From assembly GCF_029351045.1 (NCBI RefSeq), contig NZ_JARKIN010000001.1:5611001-5675000 (forward strand): a stretch of DNA of 64,000 nt, read 5' to 3'. The translations under genes and the position numbers were made by a program. Below, in pieces: positions 34,242 to 42,534 of this stretch (positions within the stretch are counted from its first letter, which is position 1; every line of letters starts with the position of its first letter). Origin of the DNA: Streptomyces sp. WMMB303. GTDB lineage: Bacteria; Actinomycetota; Actinomycetes; Streptomycetales; Streptomycetaceae. The notes below the pieces were generated by a model. That model was not told the origin of the DNA. It searched no databases and worked only from the letters and a program-made list of their open reading frames with translations.

Positions 34242-35194
34242 GCGCCCTGCGCCCCCGATCCGGTACCGCGCCCGAAGGCGAAGACGTTCTTGCGTACGCG
34301 CTGCCACGGGGTCTCGGGCAGTTGGCGCAGGGAGCCGCGCGCGTAGCGCCGCTCCAGGTAGTACTGGCCCACGCTGAAGATGCTCGTGATGACCAGGTAC
34401 CAGATGGTGGCGACCAGCAGCATCTCGACGACGGCGCTGGAGGTGTTGCCGATGTTCTGCGCCTTGCGCAGCAGTTCCTCGTACATCACGACCGAACAGA
34501 GCGAGGAGGTCTTCAGCAGGTTGATGAACTCGTTGCCGGTGGGCGGCACGATCACCCGCATCGCCTGCGGGAGGACGATGCGCCGCATGTTCTGGCCCTG
34601 GGTCATCCCCAGCGCCTGGGACGCCTCGGTCTGTCCCTCGTCCACCGACTGGATGCCCGCCCGGCAGATCTCCGCCATGTAGGCCGCCTCGTTCAGCCCG
34701 AGGCCGAGGAGCGCCGCCATGAACGGGGTCATGACGTCGGTCATCTCGTCCTTGTAGAGGGGCATCAGGTTCAGCACCGGGAAGATCAGCGCCAGGTTGA
34801 ACCAGAGCAGCAGCTGCACGTAGACCGGCGTGCCGCGGAAGAACCAGATGTAGCCCCAGGCGACGGACGAGGTCACCGGGTTCTTCGACATGCGCATGAC
34901 GGCCAGGACGATCCCCAGCACCAGCCCCATGAGCATCGAGAGCACGCTGACGACCAGCGTGTTCCGGACGCCCTCGAGGATCTGGTCGTTGAAGAAGAAG
35001 TCCCCCACCGCCTGCCAGCGCAGCCCCTCCGCGGTGGCGAAGGCGCGGATCAGCAGCGCCAGCAGCGCGAGGACCACGACGGCGGAGACGTACCGCCCGT
35101 AGTGCCGTACGGGGATGGCCTTGATGGCCTCCGGTGCGTCCTTCGACGGAGGTGCCCCGCCGGAGGGGATCTTGTCGGTGGTGGGTGGTGTCAC
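34238..35194 (-). CDS. Polar amino-acid ABC transporter permease
   Basis: A 318-residue HisM/GlnP-type permease. A cytosolic N-terminus (1-35) and a first helix (VSAVVVLALLALLIRAF) are followed by the transport domain (LVVSVLSMLMGLVLGIVLAV). The EAA loop is EASQALGMTQGQNMRRIVLP. The N-terminus is longer than in E. coli GlnP, as is usual in actinobacteria. GTG start; coupled to the ATPase gene by ATGA. Substrate is probably glutamate/glutamine or a related amino acid, unproven. Confidence 0.93.
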   Translation of the reverse strand: MTPPTTDKIPSGGAPPSKDAPEAIKAIPVRHYGRYVSAVVVLALLALLIRAFATAEGLRWQAVGDFFFNDQILEGVRNTLVVSVLSMLMGLVLGIVLAVMRMSKNPVTSSVAWGYIWFFRGTPVYVQLLLWFNLALIFPVLNLMPLYKDEMTDVMTPFMAALLGLGLNEAAYMAEICRAGIQSVDEGQTEASQALGMTQGQNMRRIVLPQAMRVIVPPTGNEFINLLKTSSLCSVVMYEELLRKAQNIGNTSSAVVEMLLVATIWYLVITSIFSVGQYYLERRYARGSLRQLPETPWQRVRKNVFAFGRGTGSGAQGA

Positions 35195-35260
35195 GGGGGC
35201 TTGCCTCTCAGCGTCCTGGACGTCCTGCGGGGTGTGTCTGGTGCGTCGTCGCCGGGCGGC

Positions 35261-36217
35261 TCAGGAACCGCCGTTGATCGCGGCCTTCTTGACGCCGCCG
35301 TCCTCGACGCCCCACTTCTCCAGCGCCTTCTTGTACGAGCCGTCCTCGATGATCGCGTCCATCGCGGCCCGGAGGGCGTCACGGAGCTGCTTGTTGTCCT
35401 TGGCGACGGCCATGCCGTAGGGGGCGGACTGCATCTGGTCACCGACGACCTCGAAGTCGGAGCCGGACTTGGCCGCGTTGGCGGCGACCGGGAAGTCCGA
35501 GATGTCGGCGACGACACCGCCGGCCTTCAGTCGCACCCGGGCCTCGTCATCGGTGTTGTACGCCTCGATGCCGATCTTCTTCTTGCCGTCCTCGACGCAC
35601 TTCTTCGTCTGCGTCTTGAGGATCTCGTGCGAGGTGGTGCCGCGCTGGGTGGCCACCTTCTTGCCGCACATCTGGTCGACGGAGTCGATCTTGTCCGGGT
35701 TGCCCTTCTTCACCAGGATCGAGGAGCCGGCGGAGAGGTAGTCGACGAAGTCGACGCCCTTGCCGGCCTTCTTCCCCTTGTCGTCCAGGCCCTCCTGGCG
35801 GTCCTTGGTGTCCGTCATCGACGACATGATCATGTCGAAGCGGCCGGTCTGCATGGAGGTGATCAGACCGTCGAAGGTTCCGTTGGTGAACTCGAAGCGG
35901 ACCCCCAGCTTCTCTCCCATCGCCTTGGCGAGGTCGGGGTCCAGACCGACGATGTCGGCCCCTTCCTTGAACTCCATCGGCTTGTACGCGGCGTCGGTGC
36001 CGACCTTGATGACGCCGGCGCTGCGGATCCTGTCGGGCAGCTTCGAGCTCAGCTCGGCCTTCTCGCCGGAGCTGCCGCCGTCGGCACCCTCGGTCTGGTC
36101 GCCGCAGCCGGTCAGCAGCAGGGCGCCGCCGGCGAGGAGGGCGACGGGGATGATCCCGGCGCGTCGAGCGGCCGTACGTGCGGCCCGGCCGGCGGTCATG
36201 CGCCTGCTAGCGGTCAT
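35261..36217 (-). CDS. Amino-acid ABC transporter substrate-binding lipoprotein
   Basis: A 318-residue precursor. The signal peptide ends in a lipobox (GGALLLTGC), so the mature protein is membrane-anchored by a lipid on Cys. The SBP_bac_3 domain has VIKVGTDAAYKPMEF, VGLDPDLAKAMGEKLGVRFE and RFDMIMSSMTDTKDRQEGLD. ATG 36217 is chosen from GGAGGA 7 nt upstream. It is the first gene of the import operon. A ligand of the glutamate/glutamine type is family inference. Confidence 0.94.
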   Translation of the reverse strand: MTASRRMTAGRAARTAARRAGIIPVALLAGGALLLTGCGDQTEGADGGSSGEKAELSSKLPDRIRSAGVIKVGTDAAYKPMEFKEGADIVGLDPDLAKAMGEKLGVRFEFTNGTFDGLITSMQTGRFDMIMSSMTDTKDRQEGLDDKGKKAGKGVDFVDYLSAGSSILVKKGNPDKIDSVDQMCGKKVATQRGTTSHEILKTQTKKCVEDGKKKIGIEAYNTDDEARVRLKAGGVVADISDFPVAANAAKSGSDFEVVGDQMQSAPYGMAVAKDNKQLRDALRAAMDAIIEDGSYKKALEKWGVEDGGVKKAAINGGS

Positions 36218-36749
36218 GAGCGGGTCCTCCTGCGATGAGGGAGAGCAGCCGTGGGGTCGGGCACACACCTTCGGATGTCGCGACCGTGTCCGACGGATGA
36301 ACGGATGAACGATGGGGGGCATCTTGCCATCCGGACAAGCGGCAGCAGGACGCCTCCGAGGTCAAAATCGGATAACGGATACAGGACTCCGGATACAGGG
36401 CGGTGGGAACGGCCGTAAAGGGGGTTACGGGCCGGAGTGCGGTCTCTCACATCGCCAGACCGTCTCACCCTGCGGACTTCAAGTCGGAGTCGAGGCGCTT
36501 TGCCCCGCATTCCGCCAGCTTGGACACCGGTGCGGCCGGAAGTAGGTCGTCCCCGGCGGCGGGTGTCGGGTAGAAAGGTCGATTACACCCCTCACCCGGG
36601 GACCAGGGCGCGTGTGCGGCGCGCCCGGCGTCCGTACCTCCCTCCGGGCAGCGGCAGGCCGCTCGCCCGGGAAGCGGACGCGGTGCCCGCCCGTTCCTCA
36701 CCGCAGGGAGCGGTCACCCTCACCAGATTCGACTAAGGGGTTCAACACA
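36218..36749. other. Long divergent intergenic region, no gene seen
   Basis: These 532 bp separate the divergent ABC operon and malic enzyme gene. They include a GGATA-repeating stretch near 36370-36395 but no plausible gene. They should contain both promoters. Confidence 0.4.
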
Positions 36750-37946
36750 GTGGCAGCGGAGATCGTCAATCAGAAGGACGGGCTGGAGTCGGACGTGATC
36801 GATCCGGCGTTCGCCCTGCACCGGGGCGGCAAGATGGCCGTTCAGGCGACCGTGCCCGTGCGGGACGCGGACGACCTGTCCCTCGCCTACACGCCGGGCG
36901 TCGCCAAGGTCTGCAGCGCCATCGCGGAGCAGCCCGAGCTCGTCGACGACTACACCTGGAAGTCCCAGGTCGTCGCGGTGGTGACCGACGGCAGCGCGGT
37001 GCTCGGGCTGGGCGACATCGGCCCCGGCGCCTCGCTCCCGGTCATGGAGGGCAAGGCCATCCTCTTCAAGCAGTTCGGCGGCGTCGACGCGGTGCCGCTC
37101 GCGCTGGACACCCAGGACACGGACGAGATCGTGGACACGGTCCAGCGGCTGGCGCCCTCGTTCGGCGGGGTCAACCTCGAGGACATCTCGGCACCCCGGT
37201 GCTTCGAGATCGAGGCCCGCCTCAAGGAGAAGCTGGATATCCCGGTCTTCCACGACGACCAGCACGGCACGGCCATCGTCACGCTGGCCGCGCTGCGCAA
37301 CGCGGCGAAGCTGAGCGACCGCGCGCTGGGCTCGCTGCGCGCCGTCATCTCCGGCGCGGGCGCCGCCGGGGTGGCCATCGCGAAGATCCTGGTGGAGGCC
37401 GGTATCGGAGACGTGGCGGTCTGCGACCGCAAGGGCGTCGTCTCCCGCGACCGCGGCGACCTCACCCAGGTCAAGCGGGACCTGGCGGGCTTCACCAACA
37501 AGGGGAACCGCACCGGTTCCCTGGAGTCGGTGCTCGAGGGCGCCGACGTGTTCATCGGCGTGAGCGGTGGCACGGTGCCCGAGGAGGCCGTCGCGCGGAT
37601 GGCCGAGGACGCCTTCATCTTCGCCATGGCCAACCCGAACCCGGAGATCCACCCGGACGTGGCGCGCAAGTACGCGTCCGTGGTGGCCACCGGCCGCAGC
37701 GACTACCCGAACCAGATCAACAACGTGCTGGCGTTCCCGGGCGTCTTCGCCGGAGCCCTGCAGGTGCGCGCCACGGACATCACCGAGGGCATGAAGCTGG
37801 CCGCCGCCGAGGCGCTGGCCGCCGTGGTGGCCGACGAGCTGAGCGCGGACCGGGTGATCCCCTCACCCTTCGACGAGCGCGTCGCCCCGGCCGTGACCTC
37901 CGCGGTGGCGGCGGCGGCCCGCGCGGAGGGTGTCGCCCGCCGCTGA
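36750..37946 (+). CDS. Malic enzyme (malate oxidoreductase, decarboxylating)
   Basis: A 398-residue short-form bacterial malic enzyme: SLAYTPGVAKVCSAIAEQPE, the metal-binding VFHDDQHGTAIVTLAALRNA, and the dinucleotide site ISGAGAAGVAIAKILVEAG. It converts malate to pyruvate, CO2 and NAD(P)H. Synteny with SCO5261, reported as the NADP-linked enzyme in S. coelicolor, suggests NADP use and a role in supplying reductant and pyruvate; that is from memory. GTG 36750 has AAGGGG 9 nt upstream. Confidence 0.95.
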   Translation: MAAEIVNQKDGLESDVIDPAFALHRGGKMAVQATVPVRDADDLSLAYTPGVAKVCSAIAEQPELVDDYTWKSQVVAVVTDGSAVLGLGDIGPGASLPVMEGKAILFKQFGGVDAVPLALDTQDTDEIVDTVQRLAPSFGGVNLEDISAPRCFEIEARLKEKLDIPVFHDDQHGTAIVTLAALRNAAKLSDRALGSLRAVISGAGAAGVAIAKILVEAGIGDVAVCDRKGVVSRDRGDLTQVKRDLAGFTNKGNRTGSLESVLEGADVFIGVSGGTVPEEAVARMAEDAFIFAMANPNPEIHPDVARKYASVVATGRSDYPNQINNVLAFPGVFAGALQVRATDITEGMKLAAAEALAAVVADELSADRVIPSPFDERVAPAVTSAVAAAARAEGVARR

Positions 37947-37952
37947 GCCCCA

Positions 37953-37993
37953 CCCGGGCCGCCCCGCCCCGCCCAGTGGGCAGGCGGCCCGGG
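37953..37993 (+). terminator. Terminator after the malic enzyme gene
   Basis: 11-bp perfect arms (CCCGGGCCGCC and GGCGGCCCGGG) starting 6 bp after the stop codon. Confidence 0.75.
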
Positions 37994-38068
37994 CGCCTGC
38001 CCGGACCGGCGCGGGTGCCGGCCCGGCGGCGTACACCGGCCCGGTCGCCCGGACCTGGTGCGGACCGT

Positions 38069-38856
38069 TCAGCGCAGTCCCAGGACCATGGCGTCGGCGG
38101 GCGAGGACCACACCGCGCGGGCCTCGCCGAACCCGACCTCGCGCAGGGCGGCCGCGTGCCACTCGGCGCTCTGGAACTCCTCGTCGTTGTGGTCGCTGTG
38201 CCGCACCTCGGCCGGGTTGCCGAACAGGGCGAACCGTTCGGCGGCGACCGCCCCCAGCTCCGGGTCCTCCCCCAGCGCGCGCCACCACCCCTTCCAGTCC
38301 TGCGCCCCCTCGGCGGTCCGCCGCGCGCGCCGCTCCTCGTCGAAGACGTGCACCGCGGCGTTGATGCGCGGGGTCGACTCGTCCGGCATGTGGTCGGCGT
38401 TCAGGAACACCCCGCCCTCCCGTACCAGACCCACGAGCCGGCCGTAGAGCGCGCGCAGCGGCTCGGTGCGCATCCAGTGCAGGGCCGTGGCCGTCAGGAT
38501 CGCGTCGTAGGGGCCAGGAGGCAGCGCGGTCGGCCAGTCGGGGTCACTCAGGTCCGCCGTGACGAAGTGCGCCCGCCCGTCCCCCTCGAAGGTGCCGCGC
38601 GCGATGGCCAGCAGCGCCGGGTCCCGGTCGACGCCGACGGTGGTCGCGCCCGGCATCCGCCGCAGCACGCGGTCCGAGATACTGCCGTAACGCAGGCGAG
38701 GTCGAGCACCCGGGGCTCGGGGCCCACCAGGGCCTCGGTCATGTCGAGCATGACCCGGAACCGCTCCTCGCGGTCGGGCAGATACCACTCCTGCTGCCGG
38801 TCCCAACTCTCCTGCCGGCGCCGCCAGTCGGCAGTGCTCCGTGCGTGGGTCGCCAT
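38069..38856 (-). pseudogene. Class I SAM methyltransferase, interrupted by a -1 frameshift
   Basis: The N-terminus reads from ATG 38856 (GGAGGA 5 nt upstream) through SWDRQQEWYLPDREERFRVM to PRVLDLAC. The frame then shifts: the rest, GSISDRVLRRMPGATTVGVD to AVWSSPADAMVLGLR, is in the -1 frame. Adding one base near 38689-38692 restores DLAC-GYG-SISD, a perfect motif I of the SAM-binding fold. Everything else is intact. It is either a recent pseudogene or a sequencing error. Substrate unknown. Confidence 0.88.
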
Positions 38857-38933
38857 ACCCGTCCTCCGCCGTAATACGCTCTAACGACTTTCAACCATTA
38901 CTGACGATAGACCGCCCGCCGTAAGGACCACAA

Positions 38934-39611
38934 GTGGAACTGAACTATTACTCAGATCTGGCAGTGCGACTGGTGAACAGCGAGCAGCCCGAGCGCGGCG
39001 AAGACACCCTCACCTCCGTCGGCGCCGTCCTCGAACTCTTCGGGTCGCACGGGACCATGGCGCGCCGTGTGACCGAGGCGGACGTCAGCCGGCTGCGCGC
39101 CGTACGCACCCGACTGCGCGCCGTCTTCACCGCGGCCGCCGAGGGCGACGAGGTCCGCGCGGTCGACCTGCTGAACGCCCTGCTGATGGAGTTCCCCACG
39201 AGTCCGCAGATCTCCGGGCACGGGGACCTGGACGACGAGGGGCGGCCCCGCTGGCACATGCACCTGGCCGAACAGCCCGCCAACGCCACCGCCGCCTACG
39301 CGGCGACGGCCTGCATGGGGCTCGCCTTCCACCTCACCGACCTGGGCGTGGACCGGCTGGGCATCTGCCAGGCCACGCCCTGCCGCAACGCCTACCTGGA
39401 CACCTCCACCAACCGCTCCCGCCGCTACTGCTCCGACCGCTGCGCGACGCGCGCCAACGTGGCGGCCTACCGGGCCCGCAAACGCCTCGAGAGCAGCCCG
39501 GCCGCCTCCGAGGGCACGCCGGACCCCGCGGGCGGCCGCGACCGCAGCGGGCCGACCAGCGGGCGCACGGCGGAGACCGCCCAGCGCACCACGGAACCCG
39601 GCGAGCGCTGA
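38934..39611 (+). CDS. CGNR zinc-finger domain protein (ABATE/CGNR)
   Basis: A 225-residue protein. The N-terminal ABATE domain (LNYYSDLAVRLVNSEQPERG) is followed by a CGNR-type zinc finger with the Cys pairs of GICQATPCRNAYLDTSTN and RRYCSDRCATRANVAAYRAR. These are probable stress-responsive DNA-binding regulators. The last 40 residues are low-complexity. The gene overlaps the 3' end of convergent sodX by 145 bp. GTG start. Divergent from the frameshifted methyltransferase. Confidence 0.88.
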   Translation: MELNYYSDLAVRLVNSEQPERGEDTLTSVGAVLELFGSHGTMARRVTEADVSRLRAVRTRLRAVFTAAAEGDEVRAVDLLNALLMEFPTSPQISGHGDLDDEGRPRWHMHLAEQPANATAAYAATACMGLAFHLTDLGVDRLGICQATPCRNAYLDTSTNRSRRYCSDRCATRANVAAYRARKRLESSPAASEGTPDPAGGRDRSGPTSGRTAETAQRTTEPGER

Positions 39612-39985
39612 GCCCCGCGCGGCGGGCGCACCCGCAGCCAGGCCCGGGCCACGACCAGGTCGTCCGGAACCGCGCCGAACTCCCGGCTGTCGTTCTTCAC
39701 CCGGGGGTTGTCACCGCGCACCCACCACCCGCCGGGGCGCCGTTCGACCGCGCGTTTGACGATGAGCAGGTCGTGCTGGAACGGATGGCGCAGCACCACG
39801 ACGTCCCCCGGACGCACGGCGGCCCCGTAGCCGACGACCAACTGGTCGCCGGGCAGCAGGGTCGGCCGCATCGAGGGGTTGTAGACCTCGGCCAGCCCGA
39901 TCCGTTTCAGCGGCCCCTCGTTCCGATCCCCCTCCCGGCGCTCCGTCCCGTGGCTCGGCCCGCGCTGCGGCCTACGCTCCGGCAT
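39467..39985 (-). CDS. sodX: Nickel-type superoxide dismutase maturation protease SodX
   Basis: A 172-residue S26-type signal peptidase homologue. The catalytic Ser is in VYNPSMRPTLLPGD (Ser38) and the Lys in DLLIVKRAV (Lys77). It removes the SodN propeptide so that the new N-terminal His can bind nickel. It is divergent from sodN, as usual in Streptomyces. The C-terminus (ending SRRLRAR) lies antisense to the end of the CGNR gene. ATG 39985 is chosen for the GGAG elements upstream. Confidence 0.9.
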   Translation of the reverse strand: MPERRPQRGPSHGTERREGDRNEGPLKRIGLAEVYNPSMRPTLLPGDQLVVGYGAAVRPGDVVVLRHPFQHDLLIVKRAVERRPGGWWVRGDNPRVKNDSREFGAVPDDLVVARAWLRVRPPRGAQRSPGSVVRWAVSAVRPLVGPLRSRPPAGSGVPSEAAGLLSRRLRAR

Positions 39986-40147
39986 ATCTCCGCCTCCGGT
40001 CCCACGGCCGTCTCCGGCCCGCTCACTCCAGCAGATCCAGTCCGTCCTCGGACTTTTGTCCTGAGCCCGTGGGGGCACACGCGAAAAGACTTCCCACACG
40101 GAGTAATCTCGCACGTGAGAAGACGATCACGAGGAAGGACGGCTTTT

Positions 40148-40543
40148 ATGCTCTCCCGACTGTTCGCCCCCAAGGTGCAGGTCAGCGCCCATTGTGACCT
40201 GCCCTGCGGTGTCTACGACCCGGCGCAGGCCCGGATCGAGGCCGAATCCGTGAAGGCCGTTCAGGAGAAGTACCAGGCCAACGACGACCCGCACTTCCGG
40301 ACGCGGGCCACCGTCATCAAGGAGGAGCGCGCGGAACTCGCCAAGCACCACGTCTCGGTGCTGTGGAGCGACTACTTCAAGCCGCCGCACTTCGAGAAGT
40401 ACCCGCAGCTGCACCAGCTGGTGAACGACACCCTCAAGGCGCTCAGCGCGGCCAAGGGCTCCACCGACCCGGCCACCGGGCAGAAGGCGCTGGAGCTCAT
40501 CGCCGAGATCGACAAGATCTTCTGGGAGACCAAGCAGGGCTGA
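40148..40543 (+). CDS. sodN: Nickel superoxide dismutase SodN
   Basis: A 131-residue precursor with a 14-residue propeptide (MLSRLFAPKVQVSA) and the nickel hook HCDLPCGVYDP; His1, Cys2 and Cys6 of the mature enzyme bind Ni. It is a four-helix bundle that assembles into hexamers and dismutates superoxide in the cytosol. Divergent sodX encodes its maturation protease. In S. coelicolor nickel controls sodN/sodF exchange through Nur (literature); no Nur site was identified here. Confidence 0.97.
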   Translation: MLSRLFAPKVQVSAHCDLPCGVYDPAQARIEAESVKAVQEKYQANDDPHFRTRATVIKEERAELAKHHVSVLWSDYFKPPHFEKYPQLHQLVNDTLKALSAAKGSTDPATGQKALELIAEIDKIFWETKQG

Positions 40544-40576
40544 CCCGGCCCGCAGGTCACCCTTCCGCGGGTACAC

Positions 40577-40635
40577 ACGGCCGCGCCCGGTCCGCGGGAC
40601 TCCTGCCGAGTCCCGTCCGGACCGGGTGCGGCCGT
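40577..40635. terminator. Long bidirectional terminator between sodN and the P450 gene
   Basis: Arms ACGGCCGCGCCCGGTCCG and CGGACCGGGTGCGGCCGT (one mismatch), with an inner GGGACTC/GAGTCCC stem. Confidence 0.82.
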
Positions 40636-40720
40636 TTCCCGTCCCGGCGCCGGACGGGAGTGCCGGCAGCGCGCTGCCGCGCGGGCACCGGAACCCGCCC
40701 CGCACCGGCCGCCGCTGCGC

Positions 40721-41917
40721 TCACCAGGTGACCGGAAGCCCGACCGGTCCTCTGATCAGGACGCTGCCCTGCCAGGCGATCTCCTCGGCGGGCACGGCCG
40801 GCCGGAGCCCCGGCAGCCGGCGCAGCAGCGCCGACAGCAGCTCCTCCGCCTCCATCCGGGCCAGCAGCGGTGCCACGCAGTGGTGCGGCCCGTGCCCGAA
40901 GGCCAGGTGCGGCGGGCCCTGGCGGTCGATGTCGACCGCGTCCGGGTCGGGGAAGCGGCGCGGGTCGCGGCCCGCCGCCACGTAGGACACCTGCACCACC
41001 TCGCCGCGGCGGACCAGCACACCGCCCACCTCGACGTCCTCGGTGGCGATCCTGGGCTGCCCCACCCCGTGCTTGTGCGGGATCCAGCGCAGCAGTTCCT
41101 CCACCGCACGCGGCAGCGACTCCGGTTCGGTGCGCAGCCGTTCGCGCAGCTCGGGGCGGATCAGCAGCAGGTAGACCATGTTGGCGGTGTTGTTGCGCAC
41201 CGCGTGCCACCCGTTGAGCCCGATCAGGGTGGCCAGCGCGAGCAGTTCCTCCTCGTCGATGCGACCGGCGTCCACCGCCGCCACCATCCGCGTCAGCAGG
41301 TCGCCGGCCGGCCGGGACCGGCGCAGCTCCGCCAGACCCAGAAAGTACTGCCGGGCGGCGGCCTTCACCTGCCGGGCCCGTTCGGCCGCCGCCTCGTCCG
41401 AGGCACGGGTCAGCAGCGTCGAGGCCCAGTCGCGTACCTTCGTGCGGTCCTCGGGCGGTACCCCCAGCAGCTCCCCCACCACGGCCAGCGGCAGCGGTGA
41501 GACGACATACCGCACCACGTCGGCCGGGGGCCCCGCCGCCAGCATCCCGTCCACCAGCTCCGCCACGAGCGCCCGGACCCGGGGCCGGAGGCGCTCCACC
41601 GCGCCGCTGCCGAACACCGGCGCCACCACGGAGCGCACCCGCGCGTGTTCGGGCGGGTCGACGAAGCTGACGGCGCGGTCGAGCGGGATCAGATGCCGGG
41701 TCATGCGCGGGGTGGGGCGGCCGACGATGTCCCGGCTGAACCGGGGGTCCGAGGTGACGAAGCGGACGTCGTCGTACCGCGTGACCAGCCAGCAGTCCCC
41801 CTCGCCGTGCGGCAGCCGGATGCGGGACGGCGGGCTCTGCAGCGCCGCCCGCAGGAACGGGTCGAACTCCAGCTCCGGCGGATCGGCCGGGACGTCGTAG
41901 AGCGGGCACTCCGTCAT
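40721..41917 (-). CDS. Cytochrome P450, CYP158-like, of the THN/flaviolin cluster
   Basis: A 398-residue P450. The K-helix ExxR is in VEELLRWIP and the heme loop is FGHGPHHCVAP (Cys347). The I-helix has LIGLNGWHAVRNN in place of the usual AGxxTT, so the conserved acid-alcohol pair is missing. CYP158A2 of S. coelicolor, which couples flaviolin, also lacks the Thr (recalled). It starts 2 bp after the cupin gene. The likely reaction is oxidative coupling of flaviolin into biflaviolin/triflaviolin pigments. Confidence 0.9.
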   Translation of the reverse strand: MTECPLYDVPADPPELEFDPFLRAALQSPPSRIRLPHGEGDCWLVTRYDDVRFVTSDPRFSRDIVGRPTPRMTRHLIPLDRAVSFVDPPEHARVRSVVAPVFGSGAVERLRPRVRALVAELVDGMLAAGPPADVVRYVVSPLPLAVVGELLGVPPEDRTKVRDWASTLLTRASDEAAAERARQVKAAARQYFLGLAELRRSRPAGDLLTRMVAAVDAGRIDEEELLALATLIGLNGWHAVRNNTANMVYLLLIRPELRERLRTEPESLPRAVEELLRWIPHKHGVGQPRIATEDVEVGGVLVRRGEVVQVSYVAAGRDPRRFPDPDAVDIDRQGPPHLAFGHGPHHCVAPLLARMEAEELLSALLRRLPGLRPAVPAEEIAWQGSVLIRGPVGLPVTW

Positions 41918-41919
41918 GG

Positions 41920-42534
41920 TCAGCCCTTCTCGGTCCGGTGCGGGGCCTCCTTCGGCGCCGGTCCCGGGGGCGGGCCGTGCCTGAGCGGGGTGAGCTGCTC
42001 GATGTCGTAGCGGGCCCGCAACTCGGCGACGGCCGCCTCGTCCGGCGGGCCGTCCGCGGCCAGGATGTCGAGCAGTTCGTCGAAGTACCGCTCGTGGTCG
42101 GGCGGCGGTGCCGCCTGGAAGAACATCCGCGCGGGGGAACCGGTCGGGTTGGCGAACGCGTGCGGGCAGCCCGGCGGCACCAGCACGGTGGTGCCCGCGG
42201 TGGCGCGCACGGGCCGGTCTCCGGCGGCCGACTCCCACTCCCGCCAGCCGTCCCGGGTGCGCACCCGGGGCTCGAAGGCGAGCAGCTCCAGCTCGCCCTC
42301 CAGCACGTAGAAGAGTTCCTCGCTGCGGGTGTGCACATGGGCGCCCACGTCGAAGCCGGGCGGTACGACGACCTCGAAGCTGGAGGCGGCCCGGGAGTGC
42401 TGCCCGGTCACCTTGAAGGTCACCTGCTGGGCGGCGGTGCGCAGGGTGCGGCCCTGACCCGGCGGTACGACCAGGCCGCTGGGCGGCCGGGCTCGGCGCT
42501 CCGAGCCGGGCTCCGCTGCTCCGGTGAAGGTCAT
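41920..42534 (-). CDS. Cupin oxygenase of the THN cluster (MomA-like)
   Basis: A 204-residue cupin. The metal motif is visible as GAHVHTRSEELFYVLEGELE (two His and a Glu), with the second motif VLVPPGCPHAFANPTG. Related cupins beside rppA oxidise 1,3,6,8-tetrahydroxynaphthalene to flaviolin (MomA in S. antibioticus, literature). ATG overlaps the rppA stop (ATGA), and the P450 gene follows after 2 bp, so the three genes form one tight operon. Confidence 0.87.
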   Translation of the reverse strand: MTFTGAAEPGSERRARPPSGLVVPPGQGRTLRTAAQQVTFKVTGQHSRAASSFEVVVPPGFDVGAHVHTRSEELFYVLEGELELLAFEPRVRTRDGWREWESAAGDRPVRATAGTTVLVPPGCPHAFANPTGSPARMFFQAAPPPDHERYFDELLDILAADGPPDEAAVAELRARYDIEQLTPLRHGPPPGPAPKEAPHRTEKG

